Both the position numbers and the translations under genes were made by a program. Positions 6,028-14,477 of a DNA stretch of 24,411 nucleotides are shown in pieces. The notes under the pieces were generated by a model. That model was not told the origin of the DNA, searched no databases, and was given only the letters and a program-made list of their open reading frames with translations. Every line of letters starts with the position of its first letter. Within the stretch, counting starts at the first letter, position 1. Source of the stretch: Candidatus Borrarchaeota archaeon (lineage in GTDB: Archaea; Asgardarchaeota; Sifarchaeia; Borrarchaeales; Borrarchaeaceae); the NCBI GenBank assembly GCA_016840645.1, contig JAEORY010000008.1:1-24411 (forward strand), given 5' to 3'.

Positions 6028-7410
6028 TTAGACTACACATACCACTACGATGTCATTAACGTTTGATCCTGTTGGTCCTGTAATGATTAGATCGCCAATT
6101 TTCGAAAAGAAGTTATACGAATCATTATCCTTAAGCATCTTTTTATGGTTAAGACCAAACTTTTGAGCTCTTAAAAGAGACTTACCATCAACCATTGCTC
6201 CCGCCGCATCTGTTGGACCATCGATCCCATCTGTTCCAATTGAAGCGATTGCAACACCTTCCATCTTAGCGATTTTTGATGAAGCGCTAAGTACAATTTC
6301 TTGATTTCTTCCTCCCAGTCCTTTCCCTTTTACCGTGACTGTCGTTTCTCCGCCGACAATAACTGCTGCAGGTCGTGCAATAGGATTTCCAGAATTAAAT
6401 ATTTCTTTGGCAATTGCACCCAAAAAAATACCAATATCTTTTGCTTCACCTTCCATGTGTGAAGTTAGAAAAAGAGTATTGAATCCAAGTTCTGTAAGTT
6501 TCTTTTTAGCGGCAAGACATGCTAATCTATTGTTCCCAAGTACTATGTTGTGTACATTGTCAAATATGGGATCATCTGATTTTGGTGTTTCAGGTATTTT
6601 ACCATCAAGACCAAGTTCAAGAATTTTCTTAATTGATTCTGGAATTTCTTTAGATAATTTGTATTTCTCAAAAATGTCAGCTACATCTTGGTATGTTGTT
6701 TGATCAGGAGCTGTGGGGCCTGAAGATATTGTATCTAAAGGATCTCCTACAACATCAGAAAGAATCAAACTTACTAACGTTGCAGGTTGTGCTTTCTTGG
6801 CAAGCCAACCACCTTTAAAGTCGGATAAATGTTTTCTCACAGCATTTAATTCGTTAATATTCGCACCACTACGTAGCAATAATTGAGTTACAGTCTGTTT
6901 ATCCTTGAGGGTTATACCTTCCTTCGGTAGTGCCATCATGGCTGAACCTCCTCCAGATATCAAGCAAATAATGAGGTCATCTTTACAAGTATTCTTAGCA
7001 AGTTCAAGCATTTTTTTTGCGCCTGACATTCCATTTTCTGTTGGAATTGGATGTCCAGCTTCATTCAGAAAGATCTTTTTTGTAGGGTAATTTACTGATG
7101 TCTCGGTCAGAATATTTACCATGCCATGAGTTATTCTATCGCCTAACAAATTTTCAAGGGCCTGAGTCATTGGGCCGCTTGCTTTTCCCCCACCGATTAC
7201 AATTATTTTTTTAAATTTGTTCAGATCGAACTGTTTTGAACCAATCGACAGCGTCGAGTCTGATACAGAAACATTATCGATAATCAATTGGTATGGGTTT
7301 GATGATGTTAATGCAGACTCTAATGCCATTAAAATGGCGTCTCTAACTTTGCGATCAGTTGATGTTGTGGAGTTTTCAAGAATTTTATTTTTATTCCTGA
7401 TATGAGACAT
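6028..7410 (-). CDS. Glycerate 2-kinase (MOFRL family)
   Basis: The enzyme phosphorylates D-glycerate with ATP, giving 2-phosphoglycerate in the archaeal family members studied. The 460-residue protein has all family landmarks: GGGKAS (73-78), AGHPIPTENG (118-127), SGGGSAMM (152-159), NELNAVRKHLS (186-196), LSDVVGDPLDTISSGPT (217-233), then the MOFRL domain with GGETTVTVKGKGLGGRNQE (about 353-371), GTDGIDGPTDAAGA (about 390-403) and TGPTGSNVNDIVVV near the end. The ATG at 7410 is preceded by a GGAAG on the minus strand. It begins 23 bases after the stop of the dehydrogenase at 7434, so the two form an operon converting glyoxylate or hydroxypyruvate via glycerate into lower glycolysis/gluconeogenesis. 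Confidence 0.95.
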   Translation of the reverse strand: MSHIRNKNKILENSTTSTDRKVRDAILMALESALTSSNPYQLIIDNVSVSDSTLSIGSKQFDLNKFKKIIVIGGGKASGPMTQALENLLGDRITHGMVNILTETSVNYPTKKIFLNEAGHPIPTENGMSGAKKMLELAKNTCKDDLIICLISGGGSAMMALPKEGITLKDKQTVTQLLLRSGANINELNAVRKHLSDFKGGWLAKKAQPATLVSLILSDVVGDPLDTISSGPTAPDQTTYQDVADIFEKYKLSKEIPESIKKILELGLDGKIPETPKSDDPIFDNVHNIVLGNNRLACLAAKKKLTELGFNTLFLTSHMEGEAKDIGIFLGAIAKEIFNSGNPIARPAAVIVGGETTVTVKGKGLGGRNQEIVLSASSKIAKMEGVAIASIGTDGIDGPTDAAGAMVDGKSLLRAQKFGLNHKKMLKDNDSYNFFSKIGDLIITGPTGSNVNDIVVVCVV

Positions 7411-7433
7411 CAGTTTCTTCCATCTATATTATA

Positions 7434-8447
7434 TTAAACCATTTTTGTTTCAGAAAGCTGACGTATTTTCATGACATCAGGATTTACAAGTTGTGGAGGC
7501 TGCTCTCCCTTGAACACATCAAGCAAATTCTCTGTAGCCATTTTAGCCATACCATATCTGGACTCACGTGTTGCACTGGCAATATGAGGAGCGATAGTTA
7601 CATTATCAATTTCCATTAGTTGATTGTCTAAATCAATTGGTTCCTTCTCAAATACATCTAATCCCGCTCCAGCGATAGTTCGATTTCTCAGAGCAGAAAT
7701 GAGTGCATCTTCATCAACAACTGGACCACGTGAAGTATTAATTAAATGGGCGGTAGGTTTCATCATTTTAAATTCGTTATGACTGATGAGATTCTTAGTT
7801 TCTGGAGTTAATGGCACATGAACAGATATGAAATCAGATTCCTTCAGAAGCGTTTCTAAAGGCACATATTCTATACCAAGATTTTCTTCCTTTTCTTTTG
7901 GTGCACGTATAACATCATAATAGATTAATTTCATCTTGAAACCTTTTGATCGCTCTGCCACACCTGTCCCTATCCTTCCCAACCCAATTATGCCTAAAGT
8001 TCTACCGTAAATTTCAGATCCCAAAAACATTGATAACCCCCATGGAATCTTCCATTTTTTATCTCGAACATACTTGTCAGCTTCAGAAATTCGTCTAGCA
8101 GAGGACATAATCAAAGCCCATGCAAAATCAGCAGTTGCATTTGTCAATATCCCTGGAGTATTAGTCACATAGATTCCTTTCTCGGTAGCTTCTGAAACAT
8201 CAATGTGATTGAAGCCAACACTTATTGAGCTAATAACTTTCAGGTTAGAACTACAAGAAATAATTTCTTTATCGATTTTTTCCATTAATGAGCATAGCAA
8301 TCCATCTTTATCTCTTATCCGCTTAATGATTTCTTCTTTAGAAGGCGACGTCTCTTTATCGTTAATTTCAACATCACAGATTGATCTTAGAAGATTCAAT
8401 TCTTCCTCTGGGATCTTTAATGTCACATACACTTTTGGACGACTCAA
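7434..8447 (-). CDS. gyaR: Glyoxylate/hydroxypyruvate reductase (D-glycerate dehydrogenase)
   Basis: This is a D-2-hydroxyacid dehydrogenase of 337 residues, the length of archaeal GyaR. The catalytic domain flanks a Rossmann fold with GLGRIG (155-160). Catalytic residues are R240 in NTSRGPVVDEDAL, E269 in DVFEKEP and H288 in APHIASATRESR. The run MFLGSEIYGRTLGIIG and the end QLVNPDVMKIR match archaeal glyoxylate reductases closely. D178 (YYDVI) at the end of the second strand favours NADH over NADPH. The start is a TTG at 8447 with AGGTG eight bases upstream, and the SRPKVYVT start fits the family. It leads the operon with glycerate kinase and is divergent from the ferredoxin-domain gene at 8620. 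Confidence 0.92.
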   Translation of the reverse strand: MSRPKVYVTLKIPEEELNLLRSICDVEINDKETSPSKEEIIKRIRDKDGLLCSLMEKIDKEIISCSSNLKVISSISVGFNHIDVSEATEKGIYVTNTPGILTNATADFAWALIMSSARRISEADKYVRDKKWKIPWGLSMFLGSEIYGRTLGIIGLGRIGTGVAERSKGFKMKLIYYDVIRAPKEKEENLGIEYVPLETLLKESDFISVHVPLTPETKNLISHNEFKMMKPTAHLINTSRGPVVDEDALISALRNRTIAGAGLDVFEKEPIDLDNQLMEIDNVTIAPHIASATRESRYGMAKMATENLLDVFKGEQPPQLVNPDVMKIRQLSETKMV

Positions 8448-8568
8448 TGCTTACACCTTCAGGTACTTTCTAGTAGGTTCTCTGATATTATTAAGAGTAA
8501 TCTAGGAATTGTTTAGAAAATCTAGTTTTTTTGAATGAAATATTGGCTACAAATCATCAGCAGTTAGG

Positions 8569-8576
8569 TTTATATT
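8569..8576 (+). promoter_or_regulatory. Box A for the ferredoxin-domain operon
   Basis: TTTATATT lies 51 bases before the ATG at 8620 in the divergent gap with gyaR, so transcription should start near 8600. The leader then carries the three-codon frame ATG ATT TGG TGA (8608-8619), whose stop abuts the real ATG. Confidence 0.45.
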
Positions 8577-8619
8577 AACTCGTGAAATCCACTTTTGATA
8601 AAAATTTATGATTTGGTGA

Positions 8620-9342
8620 ATGAACTTGATAATTACTGAATCCTGCGTAGGATGCACAAGATGTGTACCGTATTGTCCTTCTGGTGCCATATCTCTAGGT
8701 AAAGACAGAAAAGCCCACATAGATCGACATAAATGCATAGAATGTGCCGTATGTTTCAACAATGCGGGCTGTCCTGTTAATGCTTTTAAGATGGAAGAAT
8801 TAGAGTTTCCACGTTCTGTTCGAGAAGTTTTTGCTACAGTCTACAAAGCGCACAAAGATACCAATGTTCCAGGTAGAGGTACTGAAGAGATGAAAACCAA
8901 TGATGTAACTGGCAGATTCAGACCAGGAATGGTAGGCTTCTCCGTGGACATGGGTCGACCAGGCGTTGGTTTAGAACTCAAAGACGCTGAGAAACTATGT
9001 ATGGCATTAGCGAAACATGGCGTAGAATTTGAACCTCTAAATCCTTTGACAAGTCTAATGTCCGATAAGAAAACTGGTAAACTTCGTGACGATGTTTTAG
9101 GAGAGAGGATTCACTCATGTATACCAGAATTCGTTATCAATGAAGAAAAATTTCCAGAAGTTCTAGAAGCACTTCAACAAGTATCAAAAGAGATAAACAC
9201 CGTTTTCAGCTTGGGTCTCTGTGTAAAAATTAACGAAGATGGATCCGTTCCAATAATGAAATACTTGGATGACCACAAAATACCATATTACCCTGGCGGA
9301 AAAACTAACATCGGTATAGGAGTCCCATTAGCACAATTATGA
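8620..9342 (+). CDS. Two-cluster ferredoxin domain fused to a conserved unknown domain
   Basis: Residues 1-57 are a bacterial-type 2x[4Fe-4S] ferredoxin: C9, C12, C15, C19-P and C39, C42, C45, C51-P, with five residues before the last cysteine of the second site. The remaining 180 residues match no domain I can name. They include PGRGTEEMKTNDVTGRFRPG, FSVDMGRPGVGLELKD and a Gly-rich end YYPGGKTNIGIGVP, and the fold looks soluble. The gene is followed after 11 bases by the gene at 9354, whose SD (GAGGTGA) overlaps this stop. The pair looks like a redox subunit plus partner of one enzyme. I believe homologous pairs occur in anaerobic bacteria and archaea, but I cannot name a function. Confidence 0.85.
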   Translation: MNLIITESCVGCTRCVPYCPSGAISLGKDRKAHIDRHKCIECAVCFNNAGCPVNAFKMEELEFPRSVREVFATVYKAHKDTNVPGRGTEEMKTNDVTGRFRPGMVGFSVDMGRPGVGLELKDAEKLCMALAKHGVEFEPLNPLTSLMSDKKTGKLRDDVLGERIHSCIPEFVINEEKFPEVLEALQQVSKEINTVFSLGLCVKINEDGSVPIMKYLDDHKIPYYPGGKTNIGIGVPLAQL

Positions 9343-9353
9343 GGTGACTAAAA

Positions 9354-9980
9354 ATGACTCATACTCTTCACAGATCTGGAACAAAAGAATCTCTGTCAAG
9401 AGATTATCCAATACTAGTGATAGCAGCACAATCAGTAAATGCAAAGGATTCAGGACCTCAATTTAAGAAAGCTCTTGAGATAATTTTGAAACATAACCCA
9501 GTTAACGTAGGAGATATGCGAACAGGCAATTATTTCAGGAAAGGTTTGAAACCCGTTCTCAATAATACTAGGGATAATTCAATAGCACATGGTGTTTTCA
9601 CAAATAAGAAAGACTTAGAGGAATGTCTTAAGGAGCTTGCTGAAGCAAAACTCGGACCATCAGTAGTTGCAACAGGTTTATTATCAGAAGTGTGGGATTC
9701 CCTGAAAAAAATTGGCTTAAAACCACATTCTGTAAACATATCCTTGGGCGTATGGGGCAAGAAAGAATTACTTCCAGATCAAGAAATTCTTGACATAACA
9801 ACAATGTGCGGACACCATTGTGTTTCACCATTACTTGTCAAAAAAATGGTCAGTGACATAAAAAGAGATAAAATATCGATTGAAGAAGCATCTCGTGAAC
9901 TAGCAAAACCATGTGTATGTGGAGTATTCAACACACTAAGAGCAGAGACTCTTTTGGAGAAGATACTAAATAAATCTTAA
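9354..9980 (+). CDS. Conserved unknown protein, partner of the ferredoxin-domain protein
   Basis: The family function is not recognised. The 208-residue soluble protein carries two likely metal-binding clusters near its C-terminus: C152-G-H154-H155-C156 in TTMCGHHCVSPLL, and C187-V-C189 in KPCVCGVFNTLRA. The N-terminal half has LSRDYPILVIAAQSVN and NVGDMRTGNYFRKG, and the middle has HSVNISLGVWGKKELL. A strong ribosome site (GAGGTGA, ATG eight bases on) and an 11-base gap tie it to the ferredoxin-domain gene. The Cys/His motifs could hold an Fe-S cluster or Zn fed electrons by the partner. There is no signal peptide or membrane helix. Confidence 0.82.
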   Translation: MTHTLHRSGTKESLSRDYPILVIAAQSVNAKDSGPQFKKALEIILKHNPVNVGDMRTGNYFRKGLKPVLNNTRDNSIAHGVFTNKKDLEECLKELAEAKLGPSVVATGLLSEVWDSLKKIGLKPHSVNISLGVWGKKELLPDQEILDITTMCGHHCVSPLLVKKMVSDIKRDKISIEEASRELAKPCVCGVFNTLRAETLLEKILNKS

Positions 9981-10072
9981 AACTAGCGTGACTGAAAAAT
10001 AATTCTGAATTACCTCAAATAGTTAGAAACACATCCTAACCATTATGATCTTGGAATGGAGAGTTAAGATAA

Positions 10073-10363
10073 TTGGGAAAAGTTAAAGTCAAATTTTTTT
10101 CCCATTTAAGATACGTCGTAGGGATAAAAGAAACTGAGATGGAAATAGGAGATGAAGAAACTTTGTTAAAACTAATTGAGAGATTAGAAAAAAAATTTGG
10201 AGCTGATTTCAAAGAGAGAATAAAAGATAAAGAAACTGGATTGTTTTCACCATTTCTGATAATGGTAGGAAAAGATGAAATAAGTAGTGTGCATGGAGAT
10301 TTGAATCATAAAATAACAAATGGAGACGTTGTGTCTCTGTTAGATCCAGTGGGAGGCGGTTAA
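10073..10363 (+). CDS. MoaD/ThiS-family sulfur-carrier protein
   Basis: This 96-residue beta-grasp protein ends in VGGG. The Gly-Gly tail is the site thiocarboxylated to carry sulfur for pterin dithiolene synthesis. The start VKVKFFSHLRYVVGIKETEMEIGD and the hydrophobic ISSVHGDLNHKITNGDVVSLLDPVGGG end fit archaeal MoaD-like proteins. A TTG start at 10073 is used, with GGAGAG about nine bases upstream. It precedes a polyferredoxin and an aldehyde:ferredoxin oxidoreductase, a recurrent arrangement in archaea, so its product is probably dedicated to tungstopterin for that enzyme. The extra terminal Gly (GGG rather than GG) is unusual and might need trimming or be tolerated. Confidence 0.88.
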   Translation: MGKVKVKFFSHLRYVVGIKETEMEIGDEETLLKLIERLEKKFGADFKERIKDKETGLFSPFLIMVGKDEISSVHGDLNHKITNGDVVSLLDPVGGG

Positions 10364-10388
10364 TAAAATGAAAGAATTGAGCATATAC

Positions 10389-10435
10389 GTAAGTGAATTC
10401 TTACACCTGGTGAAATGTAAGACTAACAATTTTTT
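10389..10435 (+). terminator. Two mutually exclusive hairpins followed by T6
   Basis: GTAAG (10389-10393) can pair with CTTAC (10400-10404), or CTTACA (10400-10405) can pair with TGTAAG (10416-10421). The second stem is followed shortly by a T-run (10430-10435). The shared middle arm makes the two folds exclusive. The site lies between the moaD-like gene and the ferredoxin gene and could be a terminator or an attenuator that separates expression of the two. Confidence 0.35.
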
Positions 10436-10504
10436 CATTTTTAAGTAGAAAAACATAAAACTGTAATAATTACAATCTTGTATAACTTTAGGAGTTTAGA
10501 TGAT

Positions 10505-10996
10505 ATGTGCGCAATGTTAGTTTATTTGGCAGATAGATGCACTGGTTGTAGAACATGTGAACTAGCATGTAGTATGGTTCATGATAGCGTATTCAATCCT
10601 GCCAAATCTCGAATTAGAGTTCAATTAGAAGGAGTTCCTGAATTATTCACTGTTAATGTTTGCAAAAGTTGCGGAAAACCTCCTTGCGAAGAAGCTTGTC
10701 CCACTGATCCTAAATCAATATATCGAGATGAAAAAGTTGGCGGAGGAATGATTATCAATGAAGATACATGCATCAAATGTGGAAAATGTGTAGAAGCTTG
10801 TCCTTTTGCAGCTATTTCATGGCATCCAGATACAAATCTTCCCCTTGTTTGCGATGTTTGCGGTGGAGACCCTGAATGTGCAAAGTTCTGTGCTTCTAAG
10901 GCTTTAATGGTTGGAGGAAAACAAGTTTTGTCTGAAGAAAAGAGGAAAGATTATAGTGATAAACAAATAAATAAAGAGCGTCAAAAATTTTCATAA
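10505..10996 (+). CDS. Four-cluster [4Fe-4S] ferredoxin subunit (HycB/DmsB-like), AOR electron partner
   Basis: The protein has four cysteine quartets: CTGCRTCELAC, CKSCGKPPCEEAC, CIKCGKCVEAC and CDVCGGDPECAKFC, the pattern of the iron-sulfur subunits of molybdo- and tungstoenzymes. It should shuttle electrons to or from the aldehyde oxidoreductase encoded next. I place the start at ATG 10505 (MCAMLVYLADRCTG), ten bases after AGGAG. A TTG at 10478 in the same frame would put that ribosome site inside the gene. The product is then 163 aa. There is no signal peptide, so it is cytoplasmic. The C-terminal 25 residues are highly charged (EEKRKDYSDKQINKERQ). Confidence 0.92.
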   Translation: MCAMLVYLADRCTGCRTCELACSMVHDSVFNPAKSRIRVQLEGVPELFTVNVCKSCGKPPCEEACPTDPKSIYRDEKVGGGMIINEDTCIKCGKCVEACPFAAISWHPDTNLPLVCDVCGGDPECAKFCASKALMVGGKQVLSEEKRKDYSDKQINKERQKFS

Positions 10997-11077
10997 ATAA
11001 TAAGACTAAAAAAATGTTAGATCAAAAATATTCCAGATAAAATGAGAAAAATACTATTGAAATAATGTGTAACATTA

Positions 11078-12958
11078 ATGGAGAAGTTATTAAAAATGTT
11101 TGAATATGGTGGATACGCCGGTAAATTTTTACGATTAAATCTCGAAGATAAAAAAGCTCAAACCACCCCCCTTACAAAAGAAATGGCAAAAATGTTTGTT
11201 GGTGGAAATGGATTTGCTGCAAAGCTGCTTTATGATGAATTAGAACCTGGAATAGATCCTCTTGGGCCAAAAAACAAAGTAATTTTTGCTGTGGGACCTG
11301 TTGAAGGAACTATCATTCCAACCAGTCAAATGGGAGTTTTTACAAAATCTCCACTTACAAACTATTTCGTTGATGGTTATGGTGGTGGATATCTCTCAAA
11401 TGAATTAAAATTTGCCGGATACGACGGCATAATAGTTGAAGGCAATTCTAAAAATCCAATATATGTTTCGATACACGATGATGATGTAGAATTTAAAGAC
11501 GCATCACATTTATGGGGCAAAGATGTTTTTGAGACTCAAAAAATATTGAAAAGTGATCTAAATAATCAGAGCACTCAGATAGCATGTATAGGTCCTTCGG
11601 CTGAACTGCTTGTTAAAATATCTACTGTATTTTGGGGCGAGTCATCCGCTGGACGAGGGGGAGTCGGTACTGTTCTTGGATCAAAGAAATTAAAGGCAAT
11701 TACAGTAACTGGCACAAAAGATGTAAAAGTTCCTGATGTTGAAAAGGTAAGGGAATATGTTAAAACCCTTTATGAAAAAATCACGAGTAATGCAGGAACT
11801 GGAAAAGCTCTTCCGACATTAGGGACGCCTGCTGTAACAACAGCTCAAAATCAGTTAGGAATGCTTGGCACAAGAAACTGGCAGACTGAAGTATTCGAAG
11901 ATATCGAAAAAATTAGTGGAACTCGTATGCGTGAAGATCTGGTAGTCAAGGATAGAGGTTGTTTTTCATGTCCTATAAGATGCAAAAAATATTCGTACAT
12001 TTCAAAAGGCCCATATAAAGGCATTTTTACTCAAGGACCACAATACGAGACAATATGGTCACTTGGATCTAATTGTGGCGTATCTTCATTAGAGGCAATA
12101 ACCAAGGCTAATCAGTTATGTAATGAATTTGGAATGGACACCGTATCTGCTGGAATGATAGTCTCTTTTGCTATGGAATGTTATGAAAGAGGGATACTGA
12201 AAAAAGATGATGTAAATGGACTAGAGCTTAGGTTTGGTAACGAAACTTCTATGATTGAATTAATAGAAAAAATAGGAAAACGAGAAGGCATTGGGGATTT
12301 ACTAGCTGAAGGAGTTGTTATTGCTTCACGAAAGATAGGCAAGGGTTCCGAGAAATATGCAATTGCACAAAAAGGATTAGAACTAGCTGGGCACTCTCCT
12401 AGAGCCATGAAAGGATTCGCACTTGGTCAAGCAACATCTACGAGGGGAGGCAGCCATCAAGACGGCAGGCCTACTGCGGAGAGAGTGGGGGTATCACCAA
12501 CTGACAGAAAAACAACAGAAAGAAAAGCTGAATATGCGATAGGTACTCAACGAATTACAACTCTGCAAGATTCCATGATAATCTGTAGAATGCTTGAGGG
12601 AATATATGGATTGTTAGAAGTTAAAGATGAATATCTCAATACAATCAACATAGTCACTGGAATGGATCTTAATCTTAAGGAACTCATCGACTGCACCGAT
12701 CGTATTATCAATTTGGAAAGAGCATTTAACTGCAGAGAGGGCCTAAGAAGAGAACATGATGTTTTAGCTGAGAGGTTTATGACAGAACCTATTCCAGAAG
12801 GCCCCTCAAAAGGACTATATTGTCCAAAGGAAGAGTTGGAACCAATGAAAGATGAATATTACGACCTTATGGGATGGGATAAAAAGACAGGGATTCCATC
12901 AAGAGATACTCTGAAAAGATTAGGTCTTAACAAACAAGCTGAAGATCTTTACAAGTAG
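11078..12958 (+). CDS. aor: Tungsten-dependent aldehyde:ferredoxin oxidoreductase
   Basis: The enzyme oxidises aldehydes to carboxylic acids (or the reverse) with ferredoxin, using a bis-pterin tungsten centre and one [4Fe-4S] cluster. The 626 residues match the family. Signatures are GGYAGKFLRLNL, MGVFTKSPLTNYFVDGYGGG, SSAGRGGVGTVLGSKKLKAI (189-208), cluster ligands C295, C298 and C302 in RGCFSCPIRC with the fourth, C552, in FNCREGLRREHD, and LAGHSPRAMKG. An ATG at 11096 (MFEYGGYAGK) follows a GGAG and may be the real start; it matches where relatives usually begin. It is downstream of its ferredoxin and MoaD-like genes. The physiological aldehyde cannot be read from the sequence. Confidence 0.95.
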   Translation: MEKLLKMFEYGGYAGKFLRLNLEDKKAQTTPLTKEMAKMFVGGNGFAAKLLYDELEPGIDPLGPKNKVIFAVGPVEGTIIPTSQMGVFTKSPLTNYFVDGYGGGYLSNELKFAGYDGIIVEGNSKNPIYVSIHDDDVEFKDASHLWGKDVFETQKILKSDLNNQSTQIACIGPSAELLVKISTVFWGESSAGRGGVGTVLGSKKLKAITVTGTKDVKVPDVEKVREYVKTLYEKITSNAGTGKALPTLGTPAVTTAQNQLGMLGTRNWQTEVFEDIEKISGTRMREDLVVKDRGCFSCPIRCKKYSYISKGPYKGIFTQGPQYETIWSLGSNCGVSSLEAITKANQLCNEFGMDTVSAGMIVSFAMECYERGILKKDDVNGLELRFGNETSMIELIEKIGKREGIGDLLAEGVVIASRKIGKGSEKYAIAQKGLELAGHSPRAMKGFALGQATSTRGGSHQDGRPTAERVGVSPTDRKTTERKAEYAIGTQRITTLQDSMIICRMLEGIYGLLEVKDEYLNTINIVTGMDLNLKELIDCTDRIINLERAFNCREGLRREHDVLAERFMTEPIPEGPSKGLYCPKEELEPMKDEYYDLMGWDKKTGIPSRDTLKRLGLNKQAEDLYK

Positions 12959-12981
12959 GAGAGGTTTTATCGCTCCCTCTC
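12959..12981 (+). terminator. Hairpin directly after the AOR stop codon
   Basis: GAGAGG (12959-12964) pairs with CCTCTC (12976-12981), with an 11-base loop starting one base after the TAG. No T-run follows, so it may stabilise or process the 3' end rather than terminate. A second inverted repeat, GGACGC/GCGTCC (13025-13044), lies inside the next gene's first codons. Confidence 0.3.
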
Positions 12982-12996
12982 TCAATCGTTGGCAAT

Positions 12997-14088
12997 ATGA
13001 TAATGAGGCAAATGCAGTGGAAACGGACGCGATTTCTAGCGTCCAATTCTAGTGCCACTATATTCTCTTTTTTTAAAAAAAAATCGATTTTTATAACATC
13101 ACTTGCGCTGTTCATATGTGCATTAGCAATTCGTTTTATGAATTTTGATACTCCCACAGCTTTTATGGTAGACGAGGTCTACTATGCGCCTGCTGCAAAT
13201 GCTTTACTAAATTTTGAAGCGGATCCAAATTATGTTCATCCACCTTTAGGGAAATTGATTATAGCAATAGGGATCGAATTTTTCGGCTACAATTCTTTTG
13301 GATGGAGAATAGCTGCTGTAATTGCTGGTAGCATAATGGTTCCATCACTATACCTTTTTGGAAAGAAGGTATTTGATAATCCAACTGCGATAATGGCTTC
13401 GATTCTTCTAATTTTTGATCCCATGGTACATGTAATGTCAAGAATAGCCATGTTAGATGTTTTTTTAGCTCTGTTTGTAATCTTAGCATTTTTAGCATTA
13501 GCATATAACAAATATTCTATCTCTGCTATCGCTTTGGGTTTGGCTTGCGGTGTAAAGTTATCAGGGGCTTTTGCAGTTATCGCAATAATTGCATATCTAA
13601 TTTATTCAAAAAAAATCAATAAAATTATCAAAATTATCACCATAGCAATAGGAGTCTTTCTGCTATGTCTACTTCCTGCTATAATTCATGATCCTTCATC
13701 ATTCGTAGGAACATTCATGTTCTCTTTTAATTGGCATCTAACATTAGATTCCCCTCACTCATCTGCCGCCTTACCTTTCGGATGGTTAATCAATAATGTA
13801 CCATTCCCAATACATTCAGACGCAGTAGAAAAAATTTCGGCTATTGCTAATCCATTCATATATCCTATCGCCATACCTGTCTCTATATACTTGATTTATG
13901 ATTGTATGCGTAAAAAAAACTGTAAATCCGAGCTACTTCCAGTTTTCTGGTTTGTTTTCGTTTATGGTTTATTCCTAATACTTCCAAGAAAAACTCAATT
14001 CATATTCTATCTTTTACCCTCAATTCCAGCTATTTTACTTCTATTTTCATACGGAATTTTACTCATATTGCACGAGATTTCAAAATAG
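12997..14088 (+). CDS. PMT/GT39-family membrane glycosyltransferase
   Basis: This 363-residue polytopic membrane protein belongs to the dolichyl-phosphate-mannose protein mannosyltransferase (GT-C) family. The first loop carries the acidic catalytic motif VDEVYYAPAANALL (D59, E60), then HPPLGKLIIAIGIEFFGYNSFGWR (from 81), both typical of PMTs. About nine to ten hydrophobic helices follow, with KLSGAFAVIAIIAYLIY in the middle and PRKTQFIFYLLPSIPAILLL at the end. It should transfer a sugar from a lipid-phosphate donor to proteins outside the membrane, plausibly the sequon-rich surface proteins nearby. It is shorter than eukaryal PMTs and lacks the large MIR loop, as archaeal members do. Start choice among ATGs 12997, 13003 and 13012 is open. 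Confidence 0.85.
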   Translation: MIMRQMQWKRTRFLASNSSATIFSFFKKKSIFITSLALFICALAIRFMNFDTPTAFMVDEVYYAPAANALLNFEADPNYVHPPLGKLIIAIGIEFFGYNSFGWRIAAVIAGSIMVPSLYLFGKKVFDNPTAIMASILLIFDPMVHVMSRIAMLDVFLALFVILAFLALAYNKYSISAIALGLACGVKLSGAFAVIAIIAYLIYSKKINKIIKIITIAIGVFLLCLLPAIIHDPSSFVGTFMFSFNWHLTLDSPHSSAALPFGWLINNVPFPIHSDAVEKISAIANPFIYPIAIPVSIYLIYDCMRKKNCKSELLPVFWFVFVYGLFLILPRKTQFIFYLLPSIPAILLLFSYGILLILHEISK

Positions 14089-14140
14089 CTTTATTCTTGA
14101 TTGTAACTCAAGATGAGGAAATAAAAATGAGAGATTGTGT

Positions 14141-14464
14141 ATGACAATAACCTTCAAAGAATTTGAGAAATTAGACCTCCGAGTAGGTAGAGTGATCCAA
14201 TCCGAGAGAATTGAAGGCAGTAAGAAACTTTTCAGATTGAAAGTCAATTTGGGCTCTTCTCAAAACCAAATTGTAGCTGGTGGAGGGGAAACTTACGATG
14301 CTAACTATTTTATTAATAAAAATTTTATCGTCTTAACAAATCTCGACCCTAAAGTTATAGCTGGAACTGAATCTAAGGGGATGCTTCTTGCAGCAGATGA
14401 CAAAGGTAAACCTATTTGGTTGAATGTGCCTGATGAAGTTCCTGTAGGAACAAAAGTGCTATGA
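14141..14464 (+). CDS. tRNA-binding domain protein (MetRS C-terminal/CsaA-like)
   Basis: This stand-alone OB-fold of 107 residues has the signature EKLDLRVGRVIQSERIEGSKKL near its start and NLDPKVIAGTESKGMLLAADD toward its end, with IVAGGGETYD between. This is the domain found at the C-terminus of many methionyl-tRNA synthetases, as a separate subunit in archaea, and as the bacterial protein CsaA. It probably binds tRNA to raise synthetase affinity. I use the ATG at 14141; an in-frame TTG two codons upstream adds only two residues. The next gene starts 13 bases after its stop, so the two may share a transcript despite unrelated products. Confidence 0.9.
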   Translation: MTITFKEFEKLDLRVGRVIQSERIEGSKKLFRLKVNLGSSQNQIVAGGGETYDANYFINKNFIVLTNLDPKVIAGTESKGMLLAADDKGKPIWLNVPDEVPVGTKVL

Positions 14465-14477
14465 TAAATCAAGTATC

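Noticed and set aside
13025..13044. GGACGC/GCGTCC inverted repeat as a terminator
   Set aside because: It lies inside the first codons of the glycosyltransferase gene, whose only in-frame ATGs are upstream, so it is probably coding coincidence.
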